Assembly (NCBI RefSeq): GCF_039536205.1 | Contig: NZ_BAAAYL010000001.1 | Location: forward strand, 1,922,001-1,986,000 | Direction of reading: 5' to 3' | DNA from: Streptomyces sannanensis | Lineage (GTDB): Bacteria; Actinomycetota; Actinomycetes; Streptomycetales; Streptomycetaceae | DNA length: 64,000 nucleotides | Shown here: one piece after another, positions 8,702-17,549 of the stretch | Layout: each line of letters begins with the position of its first letter | How positions within the stretch are numbered: position 1 is the first letter of the stretch | Program-made: the position numbers and the translations under genes | Notes under the pieces: generated by a model | The model's input: the letters and a program-made list of their open reading frames with translations, nothing else | What the model was told of the DNA's origin: nothing | The model's database searches: none

Positions 8702-8933
8702 GTTGAGGGTCCGCCCGGTTGAGGGTCCGCCCGAGGGCTCCGTGCGGCTCCGCCGCCTGGGGGCGGGCACTCGGCCGCAGCGGAAGCGAGGCGGAGCTCG
8801 ACCAACAGGGCGGAGAAGCGCAGCCGAGCTGCAGCGTAGGTTGAGGGTCCGCCCGAGGGCTCCGTGCGGCTCCGCCGCCTGGGGGCGGGCACTCGGCCGC
8901 AGCGGAAGCGAGGCGGAGCTCGACCGACAGGGC
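8674..8933. repeat. Tandem duplication including the 3' end of lipA
   Basis: A unit of 138 bases (8674-8811) is followed by a near-identical copy of 122 bases (8812-8933). A third, diverged start of the unit appears at 8934. The length difference is an internal 16-bp tandem, GGTTGAGGGTCCGCCC, at 8701-8716 and 8717-8732 in the first copy only. The first copy includes the last nine codons and stop of lipA. Confidence 0.9.
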
Positions 8934-9007
8934 GGAGAGGCGCCGCGACGCCGCGACTGTGTGAAACCACTCACAAATAGCTACCGCCAGGTAATGACCG
9001 ATTCGAC

Positions 9008-9051
9008 GCGGCCCGTACACCCTTCGCAGGTCGGAGGGGTTTACGGGCCGC
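9008..9051. terminator. Long palindrome between lipA and the small GlnR-type target gene
   Basis: GCGGCCCGTACACCC (from 9008) and GGGGTTTACGGGCCGC (9036-9051) form a stem with one internal mismatch. It may terminate lipA transcription or act as an operator. It is about 300 bases past the lipA stop. Confidence 0.45.
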
Positions 9052-9103
9052 GTTGCCGTTTTGTCCGGCGCGGGTGAATGTTTCATTGTTGTTTGACCCC
9101 TCG

Positions 9104-9119
9104 GTCACCCCCTGGTAAC
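9104..9119 (+). promoter_or_regulatory. Candidate GlnR half-box before the 9188 gene
   Basis: GTCAC, six bases, then GTAAC matches the GlnR a-b site pair gTnAC-n6-GaAAC at nine of ten positions. It lies about 70 bases before the ATG at 9188. A less exact CAAAC-n6-GAAAC reads on the opposite strand around 9075-9095. The homologous Streptomyces gene SCO2195 is known to me as a GlnR target, which supports the call. Confidence 0.5.
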
Positions 9120-9187
9120 ACCAATCAGTGACCTTGGGTTCACGCACCGCGCACACCTCTCATCCGTCCACAGGGAGGCATTCCGCC

Positions 9188-9391
9188 ATGCAGGTCGCGA
9201 CGACCGTCCGCGCCACCACCATCCCGTCACTCACCGGCGCACTGCGCGCCGTCGAGTCCCTCCTCATGGCCGCCGGTCAGCGCACCGCCCGCCGGAACGC
9301 CTGGACCGCCGTCCTGGAGGACCGGCGCCGCGCGAAGGACCGGGTCGAGGCCCAGCACGTACTGGAGGCCGCGGCTGTCCGCCGTTCCTGA
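9188..9391 (+). CDS. Small SCO2195-like protein, probable GlnR target
   Basis: About 67 residues, mostly helical and basic, with QRTARRNAWTAVLEDRRRAK in the middle. There is no enzyme motif and no membrane segment. I recognise it as the family placed next to lipA and glnA in streptomycetes and reported as regulated by GlnR. Its molecular role is unknown. The ATG at 9188 follows GGGAGGC; a frame from 9128 is open but lacks a binding site. It sits 19 bases before the DUF4191 gene and could be co-transcribed with it. Confidence 0.75.
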   Translation: MQVATTVRATTIPSLTGALRAVESLLMAAGQRTARRNAWTAVLEDRRRAKDRVEAQHVLEAAAVRRS

Positions 9392-9410
9392 GCCACGTAA
9401 ACTTCAGGAC

Positions 9411-10118
9411 ATGGCGAGGAAGGCAAACAACGGCGGCGCGGACAGCGCCGCGACACCCGGGCGGCTCAAGCAGATCGCCCTGACGTACAAGATGACCCGG
9501 AAGGCCGATCCCAAGGTCGGTCTCGTGGTCGCAGGCGTGGGAATCGTCACCTTCGGTGTCCTCCTCGCGATCGGTTTTCTGATCGATCACCCGGTCTACC
9601 TGGGCATCCTGGGCTTCATCCTGGCCTTCCTCGCGATGGCGATCGTCTTCGGACGCCGTGCCGAGCGGGCCGCCTTCGGGCAGCTGGAAGGCCAGCCGGG
9701 CGCGGCCGCCGCCGTACTGCAGAACATCGGCCGCGGCTGGACCACCACTCCCGCGGTCGCGATGAACCGCAGCCAGGACGTCGTCCACCGCGCCGTCGGC
9801 AAGGCCGGCATCGTGCTGGTGGCCGAGGGCAACCCGAACCGGCTGCGCACCCTGCTGGCGGCCGAGAAGAAGAAGATGGCCCGCGTCGTCGTGGACGTGC
9901 CGGTGCACGACTTCATCGTCGGCAACGGCGAGGGCGAGGTGCCGCTGAAGAAGCTCCGCACCACCCTGGTGAAGCTGCCCCGCGTCCTCACCGGCGCCCA
10001 GGTCACGGCGGCCAACGACCGGCTGCGCGCGCTGGGCGACCTGATGAGCAACATGCCGCTGCCGAAGGGCCCGATGCCGAAGGGCATGCGGATGCCGCGC
10101 GGCGGAAAGATGCGCTGA
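9411..10118 (+). CDS. DUF4191-family membrane protein
   Basis: About 235 residues. A basic N-terminal segment leads to two close transmembrane helices (about 40-80), then a soluble domain with NIGRGWTTTPAVAMNRSQD and VVDVPVHDFIVGNGEGEV, both family hallmarks. The C-terminus is Met/Pro/Lys rich (PKGPMPKGMRMPRGGKMR). The role is unknown. It ends just before a strong terminator hairpin. Confidence 0.85.
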   Translation: MARKANNGGADSAATPGRLKQIALTYKMTRKADPKVGLVVAGVGIVTFGVLLAIGFLIDHPVYLGILGFILAFLAMAIVFGRRAERAAFGQLEGQPGAAAAVLQNIGRGWTTTPAVAMNRSQDVVHRAVGKAGIVLVAEGNPNRLRTLLAAEKKKMARVVVDVPVHDFIVGNGEGEVPLKKLRTTLVKLPRVLTGAQVTAANDRLRALGDLMSNMPLPKGPMPKGMRMPRGGKMR

Positions 10119-10141
10119 CCCGTCCCGTCGTCCCGTACGTA

Positions 10142-10182
10142 CGCGAAAGGGCGCCCGGATCCACTCCGGGCGCCCTTTCGCG
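10142..10182. terminator. Bidirectional intrinsic terminator
   Basis: A perfect 18-bp stem pairs CGCGAAAGGGCGCCCGGA (10142-10159) with TCCGGGCGCCCTTTCGCG (10165-10182) around a TCCAC loop. It lies between the convergent DUF4191 and RDD genes and would serve both. Confidence 0.9.
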
Positions 10183-10220
10183 TATCTCACAGCTCGTGTC
10201 CCGTACGCGGGCCCCGTGCG

Positions 10221-10688
10221 TCAGATCCTCACCTGCACCGACCGGCTGAGCCGGTCGTGCAGGCCGCGTCCGTCGCGGTCCCAGATCAGCGCGGGAAGCG
10301 CGAGGCACAGCAGCACGGAGCGGACCAGGACCCACACCAGGCCGGGCCGCCCGCCGTCCTCCGCCACGACCCGCAGCCCGAGGATCCGCTTGCCGGGGGT
10401 GGAGCCGAGCGTGCCCACGGTCAGCACACTCATCACGAAGAAGATCCCGAGCGCCAGGTTGCCCTGCGTCTGCCGGTCATCCTGGGCGAACGGCCCGGCT
10501 GCGATCAGCATGCACAGCGCCCAGTCGATGAAAATGGCGCCGAAGCGCCGTCCGAGCGGGGCGATGGAGCCCGGCCCGTTCTCCGGCAGACCGAGCCGCT
10601 CGCCCCGGTAGCCGAAGTCGGCGCCCATCTGCTCGGCTGCCGCGCGCGGCCCGGACAGCCACGATCCGATTGCTTGCCTCTTGTCCAC
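10221..10688 (-). CDS. RDD-family membrane protein
   Basis: About 155 residues. The RDD signature is seen as [16 protein letters not shown], with the family Arg and Asp at the first helix. Two more hydrophobic segments follow ([36 protein letters not shown]), with the conserved [10 protein letters not shown] loop between them and the terminal [15 protein letters not shown] proteins are small membrane proteins, some linked to ion transport; the specific role is unknown. The start is the GTG at 10688 ([10 protein letters not shown]), since the family begins there. It is divergent from glnA. Confidence 0.85.
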   Translation of the reverse strand: MDKRQAIGSWLSGPRAAAEQMGADFGYRGERLGLPENGPGSIAPLGRRFGAIFIDWALCMLIAAGPFAQDDRQTQGNLALGIFFVMSVLTVGTLGSTPGKRILGLRVVAEDGGRPGLVWVLVRSVLLCLALPALIWDRDGRGLHDRLSRSVQVRI

Positions 10689-10755
10689 CCGACCAACGGT
10701 ACTGTGCCCGGATTCGTACCCCGGGCGCGCCCCCGGGCGCATGGCCCCGGCCCGG

Positions 10756-10793
10756 TTAACTTCGACGAAACAGATGGGTCATGCTTGAGAAAT
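10756..10793 (+). promoter_or_regulatory. GlnR box of glnA
   Basis: The arrangement is TTAAC-n6-GAAAC-n6-GTCAT-n6-GAAAT, that is two complete a-b site pairs with exact six-base spacing. This matches the known GlnR operator of Streptomyces glnA. It lies about 100 bases before the glnA start. Confidence 0.88.
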
Positions 10794-10889
10794 CCCCGGT
10801 ACCTATGGTCGGCTCGAGAGTGGGCCCCGCACTGGCCGCACGACCGAGCTACCGCCCCGCCCCACCTCGTGGGGAGTAGGAGGAGTTGG

Positions 10890-12299
10890 ATGTTCCAGAA
10901 CGCCGACGAAGCGAAGAAGTTCATCTCGGACGAGGACGTCAAGTTCGTCGATGTCCGCTTCTGCGACCTGCCGGGCGTGATGCAGCACTTCACGATCCCC
11001 GCGGAGGCGTTCGACCCGGACGAGGAGCAGGCCTTCGACGGCTCGTCGATCCGCGGCTTCCAGGCCATCCACGAGTCGGACATGGCACTGCGCGCGGACC
11101 TCTCCACGGCCCGGATCGACCCGTTCCGCCGCGACAAGACGCTGAACGTCAACTTCTTCATCCACGACCCGATCACGGGCGAGCAGTACAGCCGTGACCC
11201 GCGCAACATCGCCAAGAAGGCCGAGGCCTACCTCGCCTCCACCGGCATCGCGGACACCGCCTTCTTCGGCCCCGAGGCCGAGTTCTACGTCTTCGACTCG
11301 GTCCGCTTCAACACGACGGCCAACGAGGGCTTCTACCACATCGACTCCGAGGCCGGCGCCTGGAACACCGGCGCGGTCGAGGACAACCGCGGCTACAAGG
11401 TCCGCTACAAGGGCGGCTACTTCCCGGTCCCGCCGGTCGACCACTTCGCCGACCTGCGCGCCGAGATCTCCCTGGAGCTGGACAAGGCCGGCCTGAAGGT
11501 CGAGCGCCAGCACCACGAGGTCGGCACCGCCGGCCAGGCCGAGATCAACTACAAGTTCAACACACTGCTCGCCGCGGCCGACGACCTGATGCTCTTCAAG
11601 TACATCGTGAAGAACGTCGCCTGGCGCAACGGCAAGACCGCCACCTTCATGCCCAAGCCGATCTTCGGTGACAACGGCTCCGGCATGCACGTCCACCAGT
11701 CCCTGTGGCAGGGTGGCGAGCCCCTCTTCTACGACGAGCAGGGCTACGCGGGCCTCTCCGACGTCGCCCGCTACTACATCGGCGGCATCCTCAAGCACGC
11801 CCCGTCGCTGCTGGCCTTCACCAACCCGACGGTGAACTCCTACCACCGCCTGGTCCCCGGCTTCGAGGCCCCGGTCAACCTGGTCTACTCGCAGCGCAAC
11901 CGCTCCGCGGCCATGCGCATCCCGATCACGGGCTCCAACCCGAAGGCCAAGCGCGTCGAGTTCCGCGCCCCGGACCCGTCCTCCAACCCGTACCTCGCCT
12001 TCTCGGCCCTCCTCCTCGCGGGCCTCGACGGCATCAAGAACAAGATCGAGCCGGCCGAGCCGATCGACAAGGACCTCTACGAGCTCGCCCCCGAGGAGCA
12101 CGCGGGCGTCCCCCAGGTCCCGACCGACCTCTCCGCGGTGCTGGACGCCCTGGAGGAGGACAACGAGTACCTGCAGGCCGGCGGTGTCTTCACCTCCGAC
12201 CTGATCGAGACCTGGATCGACTACAAGCGCACCAAGGAAATCGCGCCGATCCAGCTGCGGCCGCACCCGCACGAGTTCGAGCTCTACTTCGACATCTGA
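10890..12299 (+). CDS. glnA: Glutamine synthetase type I
   Basis: 469 residues, the normal GSI-beta length. It makes glutamine from glutamate, ammonia and ATP as a cytoplasmic dodecamer. Seen: the latch region FDGSSIRGF, the metal-site stretches [10 protein letters not shown] and [12 protein letters not shown], the ATP-binding [10 protein letters not shown], the glutamate flap region [13 protein letters not shown], and the adenylylation site DLYELAPEE with Tyr397. The ATG at 10890 follows AGGAGGAG. Regulation by GlnR is indicated by the box at 10756, and activity control by adenylylation by the conserved Tyr397. The window also encodes GSII at 50.6 kb. Confidence 0.98.
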   Translation: MFQNADEAKKFISDEDVKFVDVRFCDLPGVMQHFTIPAEAFDPDEEQAFDGSSIRGFQAIHESDMALRADLSTARIDPFRRDKTLNVNFFIHDPITGEQYSRDPRNIAKKAEAYLASTGIADTAFFGPEAEFYVFDSVRFNTTANEGFYHIDSEAGAWNTGAVEDNRGYKVRYKGGYFPVPPVDHFADLRAEISLELDKAGLKVERQHHEVGTAGQAEINYKFNTLLAAADDLMLFKYIVKNVAWRNGKTATFMPKPIFGDNGSGMHVHQSLWQGGEPLFYDEQGYAGLSDVARYYIGGILKHAPSLLAFTNPTVNSYHRLVPGFEAPVNLVYSQRNRSAAMRIPITGSNPKAKRVEFRAPDPSSNPYLAFSALLLAGLDGIKNKIEPAEPIDKDLYELAPEEHAGVPQVPTDLSAVLDALEEDNEYLQAGGVFTSDLIETWIDYKRTKEIAPIQLRPHPHEFELYFDI

Positions 12300-12446
12300 G
12301 CCGGGGGCTCGGGCGACCTGCGAGGGAGTCCCGGAAGCCAGCCGTGACCTGCGAAAACGCGTCGCGCGAGTTCTCACGGATCCCGGCTGGTTTCCACCCC
12401 GTCGTGCACCGCGTGTGCACCGGACGCCGGTTTCTCCGACGTAACG

Positions 12447-13673
12447 TCAGACATAGCGGTGAAGGCCGCCACCCGTGGGGTGGCGGCCTTCATTCGTCGT
12501 CCCGCGCCATTCGATCAGGAAGAGGGTCGCGTCGTCGGTGGTGCTGCCGCCTCGTTGCCGCTTGAGGGTGTGGGAGAGGGAGCGCACCACTGCGCGTACT
12601 CCTGCCTCGGACCGCTCGTTGTGGTTGATCCAGCTGATGAGCTGTTCCTCGCCGAACTGTTCGCCGCCGGTGTCGTGCTCCTCGATCAAGCCATCGGTGA
12701 AGCACAGAACGCGGTCGCCGCGCCGGAGTGTCTGCTCGCTGATCTGTGGCTCCTGTCCGCCGAAGCCCACCGGCAGGGTGGTCGGACTGTGCAGTTCCTG
12801 CACGACCTCGTGGTCGCGGATCAGCAAGGGTGCGGGGTGGCCGGCGTTGACCCACTGCAGGTGGCCGGTCGTGGTGTTGAGGCGCATCATCTGTGCGGTG
12901 ACGAAGTGGTCGGGGCCGAACTGTTCCGCGATGGCCCGGTCCATGAACGCGTAGATCTCGGACAGGCCGATGCTGATGCGCCGGGCGTGACGGTACGCGC
13001 CGATGGCGACCGTGGCCATGGTGGCGGCGTCCAGACCGTGGCCCATCGCGTCGATCATGGCCGCGTGCAGGATGTCGTCGTTGAGCGCGTAGTCGAAGCT
13101 GTCGCCGGCCACGTCGTACGCGGGTTCCAGTATCCCGGCAACCGCCACGTGCGGCATGGACATCACCAGTGGCGGCAGCAAGGACCACTGGATCTCGGCG
13201 GCGACGCTCATCGGTTCTCGGCGCCGCGCCCGGAAGAACAGATCGGTGTAGCCCTGCTTGGTCACCAGCAGGTCGGCGACGATCCCTGCCACCCTGCGCA
13301 GCAGCCGTCGGACAGCGTCGTCGACGCGGTCCAGGGTGAGGGCCAGGACGCCGACGTGATCCCCACCGTCCAGCAGAGGCAGATACAGCCGGACACCATC
13401 TGCGAGTGGCACTTCGACGCGAGTCGCGCCCAGGAAGGCGCGCCCGGCGTCGGAGCCGTCGATCCGCTGCGGTGGGCCGGCCGTCAGGCCGCCGCCGGGT
13501 AGCGGCACGAGCAGTACTTGACCGTAGTCCTGCAGGAGGAGCGACACCTCGCGACCACCGATTCTGCCGAGCTCTTCCGCGACCAGCGGGCCGATCAGAT
13601 GAGGTGGCAGCTCGTGGGCACGGTCCAGGAGCGCCTCCAGGAGGACGCCGTTCAGCCGCTCGCCTTCCGTCAT
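12447..13673 (-). CDS. SpoIIE-type PP2C serine/threonine phosphatase
   Basis: About 408 residues. The C-terminal half is a PP2C/SpoIIE domain. It has AGDSFDYALNDDILHAAMID for the first metal-binding Asp region, DAMGHGLDAA, the ITAQ-like TAQMMRLNTTTGHL segment, NAGHPAPLLI, and the LCFTDGLIEE motif with a metal Asp. The N-terminal ~150 residues are GAF-like, ending in RRVAGIVADLLVTKQGYTDL. Such proteins usually dephosphorylate anti-sigma-factor antagonists. No partner is adjacent. The start is the ATG at 13673. The last 15 codons include the hairpin that also looks like the glnA terminator. Confidence 0.85.
   Translation of the reverse strand: MTEGERLNGVLLEALLDRAHELPPHLIGPLVAEELGRIGGREVSLLLQDYGQVLLVPLPGGGLTAGPPQRIDGSDAGRAFLGATRVEVPLADGVRLYLPLLDGGDHVGVLALTLDRVDDAVRRLLRRVAGIVADLLVTKQGYTDLFFRARRREPMSVAAEIQWSLLPPLVMSMPHVAVAGILEPAYDVAGDSFDYALNDDILHAAMIDAMGHGLDAATMATVAIGAYRHARRISIGLSEIYAFMDRAIAEQFGPDHFVTAQMMRLNTTTGHLQWVNAGHPAPLLIRDHEVVQELHSPTTLPVGFGGQEPQISEQTLRRGDRVLCFTDGLIEEHDTGGEQFGEEQLISWINHNERSEAGVRAVVRSLSHTLKRQRGGSTTDDATLFLIEWRGTTNEGRHPTGGGLHRYV
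12461..12491. terminator. Terminator hairpin embedded in the phosphatase 3' end
   Basis: A perfect 14-bp stem GAAGGCCGCCACCC/GGGTGGCGGCCTTC surrounds a three-base loop GTG. It lies 162 bases past the glnA stop and within the last codons of the convergent phosphatase gene. Confidence 0.8.
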
Positions 13674-13962
13674 CTCGGCGGACCAGCCGGGAGCGGTGTC
13701 AGGGAGCCACTTGGCCTGCGCACATGAACTCCTGATCCTGCCGCGGCCCGCCGGCGGCATGTGACGCTGCTCCACCGGCGGCCGAAGACCTCGGCGCCGT
13801 TGCCCCCGCCGGAGGATCCGCTCCCGGAGCCCCTGGCTTGGCGAGCCGACTGCGGAAGGAACGGCGTTCCGGCCATGGGGGCGGCCACCCTGTGCTGCCC
13901 AGCTTGCCTCGGTGCCCCCCACGACGCCACACGGCAGTCGACGCAGGACCTTCCCAGGTCGG

Positions 13963-14235
13963 CTATCCGCGTTGCTCCTCCTCGGTTTCCATGCGCCGGA
14001 TTCCCTGGTGCGTCAGCGTGACCATCGCGGGCGCGTTGCCCGCCGCCCAGTCGACGACGACCAGCCCCTCGCCCGCCAGGTAGGCGCAGGCGGCAGCCAG
14101 GTCCTGGTCGGAGATGCGGAGGTCGTCGCGGAGCTTCACCCCGTCGAGGCCCAGAAGGCGATTGCCTTCGGTGGCTTCGTACAGGGCCCGCATGATCTTC
14201 TTGCGGTACGTCTTCCGCTCGCTCAGCGATGCCAT
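13963..14235 (-). CDS. Small winged-helix-like protein
   Basis: 90 residues. The sequence MASLSERKTYRKKIMRALYE opens a compact domain, then LDGVKLRDDLRISDQDLAAA and YLAGEGLVVVDW look like helix, recognition helix and wing of a winged-helix fold. The end is acidic and basic mixed (RRMETEEEQRG). It may bind DNA, but there is no direct evidence. The ATG at 14235 follows GGAGGAGG. The same frame is open upstream to 14325 but looks like the tail of a membrane peptide. Confidence 0.65.
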   Translation of the reverse strand: MASLSERKTYRKKIMRALYEATEGNRLLGLDGVKLRDDLRISDQDLAAACAYLAGEGLVVVDWAAGNAPAMVTLTHQGIRRMETEEEQRG

Positions 14236-14334
14236 GGCCTGCCGTCCTCCTCCGCCCGCGCGCAGTTCCCGGAGGCGGCTGAGACACACGTGTCGCTGGG
14301 CGTGACGCATCAGCGCCACACCCACCGCCCCCAG

Positions 14335-14379
14335 TCAGATCATGGCGAGGATCACCACCGTGGTGAGGAGGGTCTCCAT
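14335..14379 (-). pseudogene. Tiny hydrophobic ORF ended by an in-frame TGA
   Basis: METLLTTVVILAMI is followed by TGA. The same frame then continues LGAVGVALMRHAQRH, so the two halves together make one plausible transmembrane helix with a basic end. The TGA stands where a Trp or Arg codon would be natural. Either this is a 14-residue peptide, or a small single-pass membrane protein broken by a nonsense change. GAGG precedes the ATG. Confidence 0.35.
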
Positions 14380-14383
14380 GACC

Positions 14384-14959
14384 TCACATCCCTCGGCCGG
14401 AGGGCAGATACCCCGGCGGGTCCACGTGCCGGGGGAGGCGTGATGACACCTGTGCGCCGCCGTCGGTCTCCCAGGTTTCTTCTCGGCCTCGGGCGTCGAG
14501 AAGGTTGCCGATCGTGTCCTCGTCCGTCATGAGCTCGCTCGCGGTGCGCAGACCGCCCACGGTGGCCGCGGCGGACATCAGCCGAGCGGCGGCAGCCGGG
14601 CTGGTTTCCGGCGGGATCACCAGCAGGTCCAGGCGGCCGAACGTGTAGGAGAGGATGATGATTTGGTGCGGGTCCTGCTCGTCGGCGAACCATCCCACGT
14701 GGATGGTGTGCCCGTCGACGGGCACCTTGCGCGGGATGACGGGCCAGTGGGCCGGGTTCACCGCAACGCGGGTAATCCGCCCCCAGGCACTGTCCAGTGC
14801 CGCTGCCAGGGCCGTCAGCTCGCGGCTCAGGTCGCGGGAGCGAGGCCACCAGGCGCCGTCCAGCCGACCGGGAACCGGGCTCGCCGGTGTCAGGGACAGG
14901 CGGGCCGGCGGCGAGGGTGCGCGCTCACTCGGTGTCGTACGTTCGATGGTCACGTTCAT
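14384..14959 (-). CDS. DUF5994-family protein
   Basis: About 191 residues. Family hallmarks are RLDGAWWPRSRDLSRELTAL, WGRITRVAVNPAHWPVIPRK and LLVIPPETSPAAAARLMSAA. There is no signal peptide and no enzyme motif. The family is common in Streptomyces and of unknown function. The ATG at 14959 (MNVTIERTT) is preferred over the upstream open frame, because the extra residues are not conserved in character. Confidence 0.75.
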   Translation of the reverse strand: MNVTIERTTPSERAPSPPARLSLTPASPVPGRLDGAWWPRSRDLSRELTALAAALDSAWGRITRVAVNPAHWPVIPRKVPVDGHTIHVGWFADEQDPHQIIILSYTFGRLDLLVIPPETSPAAAARLMSAAATVGGLRTASELMTDEDTIGNLLDARGREETWETDGGAQVSSRLPRHVDPPGYLPSGRGM

Positions 14960-15310
14960 GGCGCGGGCCTGTCCCGGGCTCGTCTGCCACAGCCCGGTGT
15001 TGTTGATCGCCGGGAACGACACCCGCGTGGGGGCCGGTGTGCGAAGAACTCCCGGTGCCTTCACTCTACTCCGCTGCCGGGGCGCGAATGGGCGCGTGAC
15101 CAGGTGTTTTCTCGCTGCCGCCCGCCGACGCCAAACGTTGGCCGTGCTCTTCCCTCACCGGAAGGCACGGACGGCGGCCGTTTCCGCGAGTGACGCGGGA
15201 TCCCCGCCTCCGGCGGGACTCCTGGCGCGACGCGTCCAGCGACCGCTCGCGCGCCCTCAAGTCGGACAGCCGGGCGGAACCCGGGACGGTTCCCCGGCGC
15301 ACAGGTCCGG

Positions 15311-15805
15311 TCATATCCGCAGGGCGCCCCGGGGGTGGCCGTGGGTGCGGCCGGTGGGGGTGAGGGCCAGCAGGCCGTGGCCGTGCACCCGGGTCCGGGT
15401 CGGTGAGGAGCGGAAACAGGCTGGGGACGTACGGGAGAGCGGCCTCCCCCTTGCATTGGAGCGCGTACGCGGCGTCGTCCCGGACCCCCGGGTGCGGATG
15501 TACGCACCGAGGTCGGTCACCCGCAGGCCCGTGAAGGCCCAGCGGGCCCGGCGCGCGGCCTCGTCGGTGGCGGCCGCAGCGATCGCGTCGGCGAGAGGCC
15601 GCAGGGCAGGCTCCCCGATCTCCCGCAGCAGGGAGGCCGGTTCGTGCCACTCGACCGGCGCGTCCTCGTCCAGCAACACGGCGATGAGGGGCGCCACGAC
15701 GGCCGCGCCCGCGGCGACCAGGGCTTCACTCGCGGCGCTCTTGCTGTCCTTGTCCGCCTCGCAGAAGCGGTCGATCAGTTCCTGGGTGCCCACATCGATG
15801 GACAT
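15311..15805 (-). pseudogene. HEAT-repeat protein with two compensating frameshifts
   Basis: The N-terminal 100 residues form HEAT-type helical repeats, such as ALVAAGAAVVAPLIAVLLDE and EIGEPALRPLADAIAAAA. After VTDLGAYI the annotated frame turns into Arg/Ser/Thr-rich nonsense. A neighbouring frame reads the expected continuation HPHPGVRDDAAYALQCKGEA then LPYVPSLFPLLTDPDPG, between about 15500 and 15386. The original frame then resumes with HGHGLLALTPTGRTHGHPRG. So the gene is either double-frameshifted in the cell or carries two sequence errors. The intact ancestor would be a HEAT adaptor of unknown partner. Confidence 0.7.
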
Positions 15806-15834
15806 TACTCAACTGCACTGACAATGCTGGGGCC

Positions 15835-17463
15835 ATGGCGACGATCTTCGAATGCGACGGTGAACGGCTCAGTTGTTCCGTGACGGAACCGGATGACCCG
15901 GATCCGGCGACAACCGTCGTGCTGTTGCACGGAGCGGGTACCAGCAGCAAGGAGCGACTGGCCCCGCTCGCCCGGGACTTCGCGGCACGCGGCTGCCGCA
16001 CCATCGCCTTCGACTTCTCCGGGCACGGCGACAGCTCCGGCGAACTACGGGAGTTGAGCCTGGAGCGCCGGTTCACGCAGGCCCGGAACGTCATCGACGC
16101 ATACGCTCCCGCCGGGGGCCGGCTGATTCTGGTCGGCTTCAGCATGAGCGGACAGACGGTCGCCGACCTGGTGGATCACTACGGGGACAGGGTGGCCGCT
16201 GTCGGGCTGGGCACCCCCGCGGTGTACGCCGCGCGGGCCTGGCCGGTGCGTTTCGGTGGCGGTTTCACCGGGATCATCCGGACCCCGGACAGCTGGCGGG
16301 ACTCGAAGGCGCTGGAGGTTTTCCGGGGCTTCCCGGGGCGGGCCGTGCTCGCCCTGCCCGAGGTGGACGCGGTGATCCCGTCCGAGGTCACCGAGTCCGT
16401 GACGGACGCACTGGCGTCGGGTTCACGGTTCACGCGGCTGGACTTCGCAGGGGCGGACCATCAGCTGGCGGCCTGGTTCCGGGACCACCCCGGCGACCGG
16501 GAGCGGTTCGTCGACGCCATGCTCGACGAGGGCCTGTCGGCGACCCGTGCCTGGGCGGAGAAGCAACTGCCAGAGGGACAGCGGATCACCGGGCTGGGGA
16601 GGCTGCGGGGCGGCTGGACCTCACAGATGCGGCTCCTGCACGTCGAAGGGGCGGGCACACAACGGGACGTGGTGCTGCGGTCCTTCGTCAAACCCTTCTT
16701 CCGGCGTCATGCGCCCGGCCTGCTCACGCGCGAGGCGGACATTCTGACCCTGCTGGCCGGCAGCGGCGTTCCGGCGGCGGACCTTCTCGCCGTCGATGCC
16801 GAGGGCGAGCACTGCGAGCATCCCTCGCTGCTGATGTCCCGGCTTCCGGGCCGGGTGCGCGCCGACGAGGAGGACCTGGACCGGCGGATCGGCCTGCTGG
16901 CGGAGCAGCTGGTGCGCATCCACGCCCTCGAGGTGCCGGAGGGCGCCCGCCCGCGCCCGTACCAGGCGTGGACCTCGCCCGAGCGCGTACGGATCCCGGA
17001 GGCCACGGAACGTCCGGAGCTCTGGGCCCGGGCGGTCGACGTGCTGCGCGGCCGGGAGCCGCGGTACGAGGGCTGCTTCCTGCACCGTGACTTCCATCCC
17101 GCCAATGTCCTGTTCACCGGGGCGGGCGAGTCGCTCCGCGTCAGTGGTGTCGTCGACTGGGTCGAGACCTCGTGGGGGCCGGCCGATCTGGACGTCGCCC
17201 ACTGCTCCACCGCTCTGGCGCTGCTGCACGGGACGCGGGCCGCCATACTGTTCGGCGAGCGGTACGCGGCACTGGGCGGCCGGCTGTCACCGGACCCCGC
17301 GGCGCAGCTGTACTGGCGCCTGCTCGACGCCCTCGCCTTCGCGCCGGACGCGGAGAAGGTCGCCGTTGCGTGGCGCGAGCTCGGGCGTACGGATCTGACG
17401 CCGGACGTGCTCACCGGGCGGCTGGAGGACTACATCGCGGAGGTCCTGCACCGGTTCGGCTGA
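15835..17463 (+). CDS. Fusion: alpha/beta hydrolase + aminoglycoside-phosphotransferase-like kinase
   Basis: About 542 residues with two domains. Residues about 1-235 are an alpha/beta hydrolase: VVLLHGAGTSSKERL (oxyanion-side HG), FDFSGHGDSSGE, and the nucleophile elbow GFSMSG with Ser103. The late ADHQLAAW may give the catalytic His. Residues about 250-542 are an APH-type kinase: HRDFHPANVLF has the catalytic Asp419 and Asn424, and VVDWVETSWGPADLDVAH has the metal-binding Asp441. Family knowledge suggests phosphorylation of a small molecule plus ester or amide hydrolysis, but the substrate is unknown. The start is ATG 15835. The next gene follows after 86 bases in the same direction. Confidence 0.85.
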   Translation: MATIFECDGERLSCSVTEPDDPDPATTVVLLHGAGTSSKERLAPLARDFAARGCRTIAFDFSGHGDSSGELRELSLERRFTQARNVIDAYAPAGGRLILVGFSMSGQTVADLVDHYGDRVAAVGLGTPAVYAARAWPVRFGGGFTGIIRTPDSWRDSKALEVFRGFPGRAVLALPEVDAVIPSEVTESVTDALASGSRFTRLDFAGADHQLAAWFRDHPGDRERFVDAMLDEGLSATRAWAEKQLPEGQRITGLGRLRGGWTSQMRLLHVEGAGTQRDVVLRSFVKPFFRRHAPGLLTREADILTLLAGSGVPAADLLAVDAEGEHCEHPSLLMSRLPGRVRADEEDLDRRIGLLAEQLVRIHALEVPEGARPRPYQAWTSPERVRIPEATERPELWARAVDVLRGREPRYEGCFLHRDFHPANVLFTGAGESLRVSGVVDWVETSWGPADLDVAHCSTALALLHGTRAAILFGERYAALGGRLSPDPAAQLYWRLLDALAFAPDAEKVAVAWRELGRTDLTPDVLTGRLEDYIAEVLHRFG

Positions 17464-17549
17464 CGCCCAGCGTTTCGCTGTCCCGTGCGCGCGCGACACC
17501 GTGTGCATGATGTCACGGACAGTGATCAATCTGGGACCGGAGGTGGGCC

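Noticed and set aside
10803..12377. 524-codon frame antisense to glnA
   Set aside because: Typical antisense frame of a strongly codon-biased gene.
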